From positions 1 to 64,000 of the forward strand of contig CAICTM010000458.1 in the NCBI GenBank assembly GCA_903772945.1: a DNA stretch of 64,000 nucleotides, read 5' to 3'. A program made the position numbers and the translations under genes. Shown here in pieces: positions 10,641-21,500 of this stretch. Every line of letters starts with the position of its first letter. The stretch's first letter is position 1. Source of the stretch: Seminavis robusta (taxonomy: Eukaryota > Bacillariophyta > Bacillariophyceae > Naviculales > Naviculaceae). The notes under the pieces were generated by a model. That model was not told the origin of the DNA and did not search any database. It worked only from the letters and a program-made list of their open reading frames with translations.

Positions 10641-11918
10641 TTATCCCTGCTTTTCCCCGTCACCAGACATGGTTTCCAGATCTGGAATTTCAAGCAACTT
10701 TTCGTCCCGTTTGCATTCAGCACACCTTTTGAAATAGTTTCGGTACATGTGCTCCGGCGTTTTTGTAGGATGTGTTGCAGGGTTGTGTTCACCCACTGGC
10801 ACTGTTGTCACATTGTCAACGGAGAATACCATGTTCGAAAAACCCATGTCTTCATGGCCTGGAAAGAACATCTTCTTCTTGTGCTCCAAGGTAGTTCCAA
10901 TCAGATATAGCTGCTGGGCGAGCTTTGTGGAGGCAAAATTGAATCCTCCAGGTAGCATGTAGGGTGCATAGAACTTGGGGTTGTCACACACTCCTTCCCA
11001 GCCTGAATTGGAACTGGAACACAAATCTCGTGGAATCAACCATCCACCTGCAACCAATGGTTGCTCAAGTTCATGGTTGAATCGTGTCTGCCATCGACCC
11101 AGCATCCTATCCACAAACACTATGGTGTCATCATCCATTTTCCCAATGTAATCCAGCTTGAGTTCTGGTCGGTCCCTGGTGAGAGATGCTGCATACGTAA
11201 ACCACGATTCAGTCTTCCCTTCTTCATGATTTTCACGCGCACTCAGAAAGGTAAAGTCTGTGTGATTCAACAGAGACATTTCTTTGGAGAGAGCCTCTGA
11301 AACATCAAAGGCTGGAGTGGCGACAACAAAGTCCTTGGTCTCATGACCACACTCTTCCCAGTAGCAAATGTCTGGTCGCTGCTCTGGATGTCCTCCTCCC
11401 ACAACAAAAGTGTATACAAATTGGCATGCATAGGGGTCATCTAAGTGTGGATTGTTCAAGAGTTCTTCCAAGGAGCAGATTGTTTCTTTCATGGCAGGGT
11501 TGTCCAAAGGTGCTTGGTTTCGATAGAAGGACAAGTAGGAATTCCGAATGGCCATACGTTGTTGATAATTTTTTGTGCCTCCATCATATGTGAATATTCC
11601 AAACAGGAACCGTCTCTTGATCAAGCCTTCTGTAGTGGGAGCAGCGGCGCTTGCTGTCGGGGTGCTTGTCGTCTTTGGGACTGCCGTGGTCGCTGGGGCT
11701 GTTGTGGCGACGGTCCGATTGGCAGTCGTGACGGTCCGATTGGTGGAAATGCCATACTTCGAGACGATCGACTTGGTAGCCGCAAAGTCATATCGAAAAC
11801 TGACCAACAGCAACGAAACAATCAAACTGGCAGCGACACGAATTGCTGACCCACGAAACGGAACATCCATGGCGCGTCGCAATCGCGATCGTCGTTCTCT
11901 TTGCCGCGCTGAAACCAT
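10641..11918 (-). CDS. Single-domain GT31-like glycosyltransferase, type II membrane protein
   Basis: A 425-residue intronless frame from the ATG at 11918. A basic N-terminal tail is followed by an anchor at residues 26-40, a Thr-rich stem (about 58-95) that could be O-glycosylated, and one catalytic module. The module has RMAIRNSYLSF near 121, a MDDDT metal site at 262-264, PYMLPGGFNF near 319 and HEDMGFSN at 355. It is very similar to both modules of the 7558-9822 protein, so the two genes are tandem paralogues in the same orientation. Family-level function is a Golgi transferase of the beta-1,3-galactosyl/N-acetylglucosaminyl type; the substrate is unknown. Its promoter lies in the 400-bp divergent spacer shared with the MscS gene. 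Confidence 0.8.
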   Translation of the reverse strand: MVSARQRERRSRLRRAMDVPFRGSAIRVAASLIVSLLLVSFRYDFAATKSIVSKYGISTNRTVTTANRTVATTAPATTAVPKTTSTPTASAAAPTTEGLIKRRFLFGIFTYDGGTKNYQQRMAIRNSYLSFYRNQAPLDNPAMKETICSLEELLNNPHLDDPYACQFVYTFVVGGGHPEQRPDICYWEECGHETKDFVVATPAFDVSEALSKEMSLLNHTDFTFLSARENHEEGKTESWFTYAASLTRDRPELKLDYIGKMDDDTIVFVDRMLGRWQTRFNHELEQPLVAGGWLIPRDLCSSSNSGWEGVCDNPKFYAPYMLPGGFNFASTKLAQQLYLIGTTLEHKKKMFFPGHEDMGFSNMVFSVDNVTTVPVGEHNPATHPTKTPEHMYRNYFKRCAECKRDEKLLEIPDLETMSGDGEKQG

Positions 11919-12320
11919 TGAAAAAGCGAGGATTCAATCAACAATGCAAGTGTTGCTCAGTGTACCGGTACGGTATGATGTTTGCGCTTGGACAATATGG
12001 TAGGCTCTATGTATACCGTACCGTACGGTATCACAAGGCATCCATCCACCCAAAAATAATAATTTGTGTTTGGGGGCATATGTTTGTGACGTCACAGCTT
12101 TTTTTAACTCTTAGAGATTGGGCTGTTTGAGAACCATCCCCATTCATGCGAGAAAAGTCGATGCAACGCACACTGCCACCCCAAGCAAGCGAGAAGCGAC
12201 GAAAGCAATGAAGAGCTGGTCCTACGGTAGTAGCTTACTATTAATAGTACTACCATAGTATCTGCTTTCATGGCGACCCATGCATAGGTAGGTAGGTAGG
12301 TTGGATGGTTGAAGACCACC
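11919..12320. promoter_or_regulatory. Divergent promoter region between GT31-like and MscS-like genes
   Basis: The two start codons are 402 bp apart on opposite strands. The spacer carries the palindrome GTGACGTCAC at 12086-12095 (CRE, TGACGTCA core), TACCGGTAC-type runs near 11965 and 12015, and a short (TAGG)n run at about 12285-12300. Shared regulation is an inference from the layout. Confidence 0.5.
12086..12095. promoter_or_regulatory. CRE-type palindrome GTGACGTCAC
   Basis: A perfect TGACGTCA core with one extra matching base on each side. In diatoms TGACGT elements bound by bZIP factors mediate CO2/cAMP-responsive expression (established for the Phaeodactylum carbonic anhydrase promoter). 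Function here is inferred from position only. Confidence 0.4.
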
Positions 12321-15300
12321 ATGACTGATCGTTTCTTGTCTCTGGACAAGACAAGTGAAAAGAAAGAGAGTGAAAGCTCTCCTCTTGCGATTCCCACTCC
12401 TGGACAACTGTTGCACGATGCAGATGAAAACGACAACCTACTAATAGTAGTGGATACCACTGGCTCCATGGCGACAAACAGCCACCCAACGATACCTCCG
12501 CAAATTCAACTTCAGGAGAATGCCACTGAGACGGTCCGTCATCGGAACCATCGTCCCGACAAAGAGCCTCCATTGAGACGCGTTTGGAGTGGGAGCAATA
12601 ATACATGTAGCAGCAGTGAGCTCATGGGACTCTCGTTGGCGGACAACCGCAATAATAGTACTACCAGCACCTTGCAAGATCTGTTTCGAGCGCCAGAACC
12701 ACCGGATGCCAGCACAGAGACTGGGTTGGTCGATTTCCGAGCGGCACTGTTGGCCGAACAGCAGCAGCAGGATGAAATCTTGCGGGAACAGCAACGAAGA
12801 TTTGAACAAGAACTGCACCACAAAGAATCACAAGGAGGAAACCATGCTTTCTCGGGATCATCGGTAGAGAAAACAACAAAATCTCCATCCAACGTTTTGC
12901 CACCATTGTCGCCAAGTAGGTCTCCGTCACCTCTGCCACCGATGCATCGCAACACAAGCAACACAGAATCCCGCCATACCAGTACTGTCCTTGATAGAAA
13001 TAATCAAGATTCACCAAACGACCAGCCCAATACAAGTCCTGCGCATCGACATAATCGGACGGTGTCGTGGAGTGTACAGAATCTAGAGCAAGTCATACCC
13101 GTGCCAGAGATTGCTGCCCCATCAGCTTCGGCCATGCGCAGGAAACGGCTCTCGTCCCTTTCCGGGAGCCTCCGAAATATCTTGGCGGATGTAACGCCCT
13201 TTGAATCCGAAGCCGAGACCAATATTTTGAGAGCCGTGGATGACATGGGGATGCAGCAGCAAAGGGAGGATGGCGAAGCATCAAGACAAAGTTCGTTCTT
13301 TTCCAATTTACCACTGGACTTTACTTTACTGCTTCCATCGGCATCTCGAGAAACACACAGGCAGGATCCACCACGGCGGCGATCGACTCATCATCGTGCC
13401 AAACTTTCCGAGCTGTCGATTGGCAACATGTCCTCTTCACCACCCACTGAAGCGAGGGCGCAGACACCCAAACGTCCCAATAAGCGAACGCGGAAAACAC
13501 ATCACAGACACACACAGAGTGTCGAAGAAACCTTGTTTGGCCTAACGGCGCAGTTGAGCAAACTAGATGGGGATGCCATGAAGAATATGAAGCAGGAAGA
13601 CCTAGATGAAGAGTTCCTGGAACAACGAACCAGCAAACTGAAAAAGGGACATGAGCGAGCCATTTCTTCGGCGGAACGATTTGCCGAAGCAGCACACTTC
13701 CTGGTCAATAATGCCATGCGTGGGAGTACACAACATGGGAGACATCGTCATCAATCGGTTTCCACATTGCCCCCAATCTCCGATATTGAATCTCCAGCCG
13801 CCCAGCCGCCCGAAAACAACCATCCTGACGCCAGTAATGACAGTGCAAGTCGACACGAAGAACAGGGCACAACGCATGAGTCAAAAGCAAGCTTTGCTTC
13901 CGCGGAGACTAGCCACAAGAGTAAACACCCATATCAAGCAATGCAGGAAGATGCATCGGACGAGGCAATCATCACCGCGAACGGACAAGAACAGCACGAG
14001 GAGAAGATTCCCAAGAAGGGGTCCAAGAAACACCAGAAGCACAGCCTCCATTATCACAAGGATTTACTGGCTGAGGGGATCCGAGAAGATTGGGAGACCT
14101 TCAATGAATTCTTGTCTCCACGCACCAAGTCCATGTGGGCCTACTGTAAAACGGTGCTTCTCTTCGTGATTTTGCCATCAACAGGACTGGCGTCCATCTT
14201 TCACTACGTGCTAGCCAATCCCAAATCCCTCAATTACGATGAGGCCACGGAGGCCGAGGAACATGAAGACCCAACAAAGGCATCCGTTTCGTGGTGGATT
14301 TTATTTATTGCCGTCAGGCAGGTTATCACATTGTCATTGGCGTTGGCCACGCATTCCTTCTGCATTGACTATATTGTGCTGGGAAGCCGGTTCTCGCTGA
14401 GGTTTCTAGGGCCCGTCGCCACTCTTTTACTGGTTCAGAGCAAAGGATGGCCTTTCACTGGCATTATGTGGGCTCTGTACGATATGATACTCTTAGCGGG
14501 CAGTTCTCGCTTTGTGAATCACTGGTGTTATTGGCAAAATGGTAAGAAGAAGAAGCGAGCTCTCGTTCGTGGTGTTTGTTTTTCAACATAGTAGCTTCCG
14601 AGCTTACCGTAATTACCTCCCCCCAAGTTATCTCAATGTTCAATGAAAACAATCCTTCGGGCAACATTCCAAACTCCTCGGGTATGTGTCAAAAAACGAG
14701 TCTCACTGTCCCACTGGTTGCTGCCATCCTTACGCTTCTTGTTGCAACTCCAGCTTACTTGACCTTGCTAAGGCTTTCAGTCGCAGTCGGAGGTCTCGTT
14801 GCAGTCAAACGCCTCCTCGTTGGGTTGTTTTTGGGCCGACAAACCTTCAGTGAGTTGTCGAAGTGTCAATGATGTTGCAAGTGAAGAGAATCTTACAGTT
14901 TTGCGCACGTGTTGTGTGGGCCCAAGTCCATCACGGTGAGGAGGTGGCAAAGATCATGGGCTCCATGGTGCTGCTGGGAGAAGCTGCAACTCTTTCTCGC
15001 CTTCCGCTTCCTCGCCGATCGTCCAATGTTGACGACGCCACAACTAGCACTCCTGAGTGGAAGCATAATCTGAATCTTTCGGAACTCCTGCAGGACGAAG
15101 TGAGTAGCGGAGGGGCAAGTCCAATGCCGAACGTTGCAATACCTAATCTCGATGACAACGGGAACGTCAGCCGTCCCGGTAACGCAAGTGCGGAAGATGC
15201 TGATGGCTCAATTCCAAAGTCGGTGCGGCTGTCGGTTGGTGGAGGAAAAAGTGAATACACAGCAAGTGAAAGACAAATGATCATTGACCTTCTTGAGCGG

Positions 15301-17067
15301 TGGGAAGAGCCCGAGCTTGTGAATCGAGAAACGGTGAGCATGCGCCGTGTACGTGTCAATATTCCTGGATAATTTTGAAGCCTACAACATTCTTCGTGCT
15401 GTTGCCTTTGCTTCTCTGCCAGAGCACGAAAGTCACCATGAGTGCCGGTAAGTAGAGGAAAACTTGTGTTACGCCCATCACACGATATCGGGGCAGCACA
15501 CCGCTCACATAACGCTCTCCCCTGTGTCTTCCAGTGCTACAGTTTCGCCGTGCTCTGGCCCATTTGAAGCGACACTACCCGTTCAGTCCAGCTTTTGGTC
15601 CTTGTGCAACGCGGGAATTGTGTTTAGAATCAGCCCAGACAGGTGCGTGATGCATTGTGTGTGTCATGCTCATGGCTACTCCACCATCATCGCAGCCTGC
15701 CATTCACATGGGGTTTCTCCCTGCATCTCCCAGTGTTTGATCGTTTGTTGTTGAGAGACATAGAAGAGGACGGAGCATTGAATTTTGATGTACTGGCTGT
15801 GGTCGCAAATGTCAATGGTGAGATGGACGAGGAAAAGCTCAAAGACTTGATAAGGCTCTTCAGACCGGATAGGGATGGACGGCTATCCAGGTTTGCTTTT
15901 GTGAAATCTGTTGACGATGTCTACAAGAAACTGAGGCTGCTACAGGCCAATATACACAACAGCAGCCAGATCGACAATGCAATTGAACACGTGATAAATG
16001 TTGGGTTCTATTTCGTACTCGGCTGCTGCGTGTTGGCGGTCTTCGGATTGGATCCGCTTCAGCTATTCTTTTCTTTGAGCAGCTTCGTCATTGCGTTCGC
16101 CTTTGTAATCGGGGCCGCCGCATGTAAGTTTTTTCGTGAGAAGCATTGAAGGCACTAATGAAGTTGTCTCAATCTCGCCTTTGTCGTGCATGCCTCAGCG
16201 AAATACTTCGAGGTAAGACCGTGAATCCTCCGAAGACTGCAGTTCGATTCTATAGCTCAAGATCATCCTTCTCGTAACAATCAGGGCGTGCTGCTCATTT
16301 TAGTTCAGAGACCTTACGGTGAGTCTTCGAGGTACCGGTGCTTCCAATTTCCCTGTTGTTGGTTCTCAGCGGTTCAATCCTCGTGCCCCAATCCCTCGAA
16401 GGTGTCGGTACGTAGTTTGTGTGCTTTTCGATTTCAAGTCTACATCTCTGGCTACATCCAAAACTCACACAGAGGTCTTATCACGGCGGTAGGCGATCGA
16501 ATTCATGTTGCAAATTCACAAGATGAAAGTAGCTTTGACGGGAGTAGCGGGTGGATCGTGGAGAAGATCAATCTATTTTCCACCACAGTCTGCTACGGCA
16601 CTACGAACGAACGCGCAACGGTGTCCAATGGCACATTGGCGAGCTCTCGTATCATCAACGCCGCCCGATCTCCCAATGCTGTTTTGTACGTCAACTTGAA
16701 ATTTGGGATTGACGTGCCGTATCAGAAGATTGAGATATTTCAATCGGCGGTGGAAGTATTTGTGAAAGCACGCCCACGAGAATGGCTAGGCTTTTTGGGA
16801 TTTCGAGCCTCTAGCATATCCGTGGACAGAGGCTTCATTGAATATAAAGTCGTTGTCCAGCATCGAGAAGCTTGGCAGTCTGTGATCAGTATTCTCACCA
16901 GCAAAGCGAAACTTACCAGCTACTGCTTGGAAGTCGCAAAGAAGTTGCAAATGCGGTACGTGTCCCCGCCGCTTCCCGTCGACCTGAACGTTTTCGATGC
17001 GAAACAGCTTCCTTTTACCAATCTCGTTGAGAGCAACTCCAGAGATAGCATCGAGAAGACGGCCTAG
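12321..17067 (+). CDS. MscS-like (plant MSL-type) mechanosensitive ion channel with EF-hand-like segment
   Basis: Nine exons were inferred: 12321-14541, 14592-14849, 14927-15333, 15423-15447 (25 nt), 15535-15642, 15734-16123, 16199-16212 (14 nt), 16285-16318 (34 nt), 16493-17067. All junctions are GT-AG, phases agree, and the sum is 4032 nt for 1343 residues. Residues 1-600 are a disordered, basic/Ser-rich cytosolic tail. Membrane segments follow from about 611. An EF-hand-like segment (FRPDRDGRLSRF, lacking canonical loop residues 1 and 12) lies near residue 1040. The pore and beta domain have KYFEGVLLILVQRPY, GDRIHV, INLFSTTVCYG and an RIINAARSPNA stretch, as in plant MSL10-type channels. 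It probably releases ions under membrane tension. The start ATG sits in ACCACCATG; an upstream in-frame TTG is not needed. The last intron is exactly 174 nt and stop-free, so its retention would also be translatable. Confidence 0.88.
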
Positions 17068-18552
17068 CTAGCCTGGACCAGTAAAAATTGAAACAGGGTG
17101 CTTTGTAAATAGTGGAGTGGCATACTTGCGTTCTGGCTCCACTTTTGTGAGACCGATAACCCACTAACATCCACCATAGCGACGTATACCTCCGGCTTAG
17201 GACGGAGACGAAATCGAAGACAAGAAATGGAAGCATGTGGAAGCAGTTAACTCTTGGCCAAGGAATTGAGATGGATGCTGACACCGAATTCTAGGAACGA
17301 TTTAGATGAACATGGTGACTGCCGATGGCACTTTCTCGCTCCAAATTCAGTGTGAGCTGTACCGTACCGGTCTCAAATCCGGCCACCAGCATCTTTAAAT
17401 AAATCATTGTCCATCGTGGATCGCTATCGTGGAGGAAGATTGATGTTGCCCCACGTGCACTGGTTGCTTCTCAATTCAATACGTTAACTCCCGCGTTCAA
17501 GTGCGTGACTGTCCGGAGGGGCCACAGCCAGATGGCTGCCGTGGAGAAGAAGTACTCTGCAATCAAATGAACCAACGCTGCAAATTCTTTCCGGTGCGAT
17601 ACCCTACGGCACTGCTTGGATAAACTTTTACGAAGCGGTTATTTTCTAACGAAGAGACCTCCTGCGGCTCCTCGTTCGCAAAGGGTGCAGTGGCGTCTTT
17701 CGACGCCAACTGTCAACACGTCTAGAAATCGATGAGAATGGTTGTTGTAGTGGAGCGGTGTTTGAGTTGCGGGTGAGCTCGATCCTCTAACATGTGAGCG
17801 CCTCGAGCATCCCCGAACATAAAACTCGAGTGACGGTCAAGTGGAGCGGAGTGACAGTTTCTCGAAACCTTCCTCGCAGCGTCGACCTCTCTCGAGCTCG
17901 GAAGCTTCCGCCTTCCGCCAAAATAAATGAGTGACAACAAGCATCGAGCATCTTCGCGGTACCGGTACCAGTACCGGTTCATGTATTTACCGGTAGGATG
18001 CCAGTCACTGCTCCATTTATTTTCCGATCAATTTAAAAAAAAAAATACAGTAGGAACTCGGAACTGATAATCTAATAATAGTTGTGAGAATGACTTAATT
18101 AAGACTGGAGTGCTCCGAACTAGCGGTACTGTACAGTAAGTACGGAGCTTCTTGTCTGTTCCAAGTGATTTATTTAATTAAATTTTAACAGTGAGTATTA
18201 TAGCTGTATTATTCCTTTCACTTCTTTGGGTCATTGCAGATTGATTTAGGATTTAGGAGTCACTTAAAGGAGTGGCAACTTTAGAATTCGGCTTTTGGCG
18301 CTTGGTGCAAACGCGTGAACGTGTGAACTGGCAGCTGGCAGTGGTGGCGGGGCAAGAGCTACTCTAGTACATGCTGTAGCTGTCGATGGCCAGTGACTGG
18401 GGTCGACTCGACTCTGCAAACCATCAACATCTACAGTGAGGTTTAGCGCAATTCGCCTCTTGCAAAATGCGGGCTCTTGAAGGAAATCTCTTACAGAGAA
18501 AGGATTGCAAATCCACGCGACGAAAAGGCAACAAACGACGGAGAAAGGAACC
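17068..18552. other. Intergenic region of 1.5 kb
   Basis: No gene is recognised. Contents: a TACCGGTA cluster with the palindrome GGTACCGGTACC at 17958-17969, an A-run near 18037-18046, and AT-rich sequence with TTAATTAA-like stretches around 18100-18190. The 3' end must include the promoter and 5' UTR of stalk-protein copy A. Confidence 0.6.
17958..17969. repeat. Palindrome GGTACCGGTACC
   Basis: A perfect 12-bp palindrome followed within a few bases by CAGTACCGGTT and ATTTACCGGTAGG, so three TACCGGT cores lie within about 40 bp. Confidence 0.7.
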
Positions 18553-21500
18553 ATGAGCTCGAAGAATCACCTGGAGGTCTCATTCTCCGCTGATATCAAC
18601 CATGTCGAGATTGACGAATCGCAACGGCAATCTTCGGTCGTTGTTGGCGGCGAGGTCGACAGTGCTGAAAGAGAGGATCGCGAACCTGCAGAAGGAAACT
18701 ACTTGGCCTGGGTAGGGAATCACGATGACACAGACCACAGTCGTCTCTTGGCCTACACAACTCGTCTTGTTCAGTCAGGAGCCACGGCAACCGAGATGGC
18801 GGACGATGAAGAAAGTTGCAGCCATCACGACCGTGACAATGAGGACAAGGACAACAATCTGGACCCCTTAAGACGCCACTCATCACATCACATTCTAACG
18901 GTGTGGAAGCAAGCCTCTGGGGTAGTTGATATAGGTGAAATGGGAGGAACGACACTACAGGACGAATCAAAACAAGGAATCGACAACGAAGAACACGACG
19001 AAAGCTGCAGCGGAGACGACGAAGAGTCATTTGTCAGCAATTCTCAGTCAGCAGACTCTGTTGATTCAGCAATCGAAATGGAGAAATCCATCATGTTTGG
19101 AATTGCCTTCTGGGTCCTTATGCAGCAAGCCATGAAGTATGCAAGTGTCCTACATGGCAAATGCTGCAACTTTTTGATGAAGTGCATAAAGAAATGTTGC
19201 AAACGATTCAATAATGATGAGACAGAGCCCAAGGATGGAGCTGACCTCATGGACAATGGGGCTGAGAACGGCAATACAAACTCAACTTCAAGAACAACAC
19301 AGCAGACAGGGACTGCTACTGCAGTGGCAGTCATGGCTTCCATGGGAGGAGCATCAGCAGCAGCTGGAGCAGCCGCAGGTGAGTTCAAGAGAATCCATTT
19401 ACTTCTATGTAGTATCCCACGTTTTTTTAAACTGTTGGGTAGCTCACTCTCTGCCTTTGTTGTACTACCACAGGAGCCACAACTGCAGCGGCCACATCAG
19501 CCACAGCAGCAGGGGCTTCTGCTGTAGCAGCGTCGGCAACCACAGTAGCGGCAGTGGCTACTGCAGCAGCTATTACTGCAAGTCTGGTTTCAACAGTAGT
19601 TCGCCAGCAGCAGGCCACGGTCCCACGAGTAACAATCAATGAGACATCTCCGTTGGCCAATCACGCACTCTTTGAGCCTCCCCCCTGTGCCTTGAATGGT
19701 CAAATGAAGATGGGCTATGTGGAGCTCAAGTTTGAAGACATGGACTCGAGCAAGATTGGCCCCATGCAGGAAGAATTGGAGATCCTTTTCCGCCAGGTCT
19801 ACAATGAGATCACAGCAATGTGCTTGGACCCATTTCAACGAATCATGTTCTCGGCCAACATGACAGGATTCTACTCAGAGAACATCACAACATTCGCGAG
19901 AATGCCACCCTCGTCAATGGAACCTGCAACAGACGTTTAGTGACAGCAATGCTACGGATACTGTACCTGGATGTGATGGACAGAGACCTCTTGTTGCCAC
20001 AACGACAACATGGGAACCGGTTGTGAGTTGTGTTGGATGTCACGACCATGAACCTCTGTTCGAGGATCCATCCACACAGACTGATGAATCACAACGTCGG
20101 AGCTACAAGAGAAACAGGATGCTGAATTTGTCCTGTCTGAGTTCTTTGTATTGTTTGCCGCAACCTATGAGCAACAGATGCGGGCATTATTGGAAACTTT
20201 CAATGTGACAAGCCCCAGTGGTTCCAGGCCCTCGCTCTATGTTGCGTTCACCCGGCAAACTTCACCCTTTGCTACCACGGGGGAGTTCGGTGATATTGTC
20301 CAAACGGTTGGCCGCACTGATATCAACAAGTACGTTGACCTAGTATCAGCCAACAATGGGACAATTGTGGCCCCTTTTGTAAATGAGGAGCTAAACAATC
20401 TACAGAACTGTCTAGAACAGAAACAATCTGATGCCACAGATGAGTTCTGTGAGGAGCTCTTGGCTGAGGTCAGTGTGGATATACAAACCATGGAGGCATG
20501 CCTAGGGTCGGTGACCTCCCAAGAATGCCAGCAAGTCCTACCAGATGTACTTGAAAATTTGGCAAGTTCAAATGGTACAGCTAGTTTTACAATTGAGAGA
20601 GACTCTCCCACGATTTCACCATCACCAAATGTACAATCTTCATTAGTGGAGCTTCAAGTAATGCTGGACAGCACTGACTCACGGGAATCATCTGGTTCAC
20701 CGGTTTGGAGTCCCCAAACTGAAAGTCCAGACCCATTGGTTCCAACAGACGCAACGGAAATTTCAGCAGATGCTATGGGTAGCCCCTTGGTGACACAGAC
20801 TACAGTAACACCATCAGATAGTGTCGTTGCTGCCTCAGCAATGCAACCTCCAGCTTCAAGCAGCTCTCCAGGATTCAACCAAAATGACAATCTCGGCAGA
20901 CCAGCCTCAGTTGCCCCAATGAGCATGAGTTCGACAGAAGGAACATTGACTGGCTCTCCAGTTGTATCCTCAGTGGCACCAACCACAGTTTTCCCAACAG
21001 GGATCCCCACTACAACGATCCCAATAACAGGACCACCAAGTGCCACTCTGGTAAACCCCATCACTAATTCCCCAACCGTTGCTCCACCACCACCAGCCCA
21101 ACAGTACAGACAGCAGCTGTCACTTCTGGATTGCTCACTATGACTTCTGGTACACCCTCAGAGTTTCCCTCCACTGCTGCTCCAGCAAGAAGTGGGCCCA
21201 CAACATTGTTCCCAACAGTTGCTCAAGGATCACCAACTGTGAATCCAACAAGTGCTCTGCCTACTGCTGGAGTTCGAACTATAGAAGAAACTGGTGAACC
21301 AACTTCAATGGCACCCATCTCAGGAACACCCACAAATGCAGAACCAGTTTCAACCATCAAGCCTTCACTGGAGCCAACGCTGCAACCAACGCCAGAACCT
21401 ACACAAGGAATCACTGTCGAACCATCCCCCAACCCAACTAATGAGCCAACCAATGAACCTAGCCCCAGCCCAACTAATGAGCCAACAGAAGAACCAAGCC

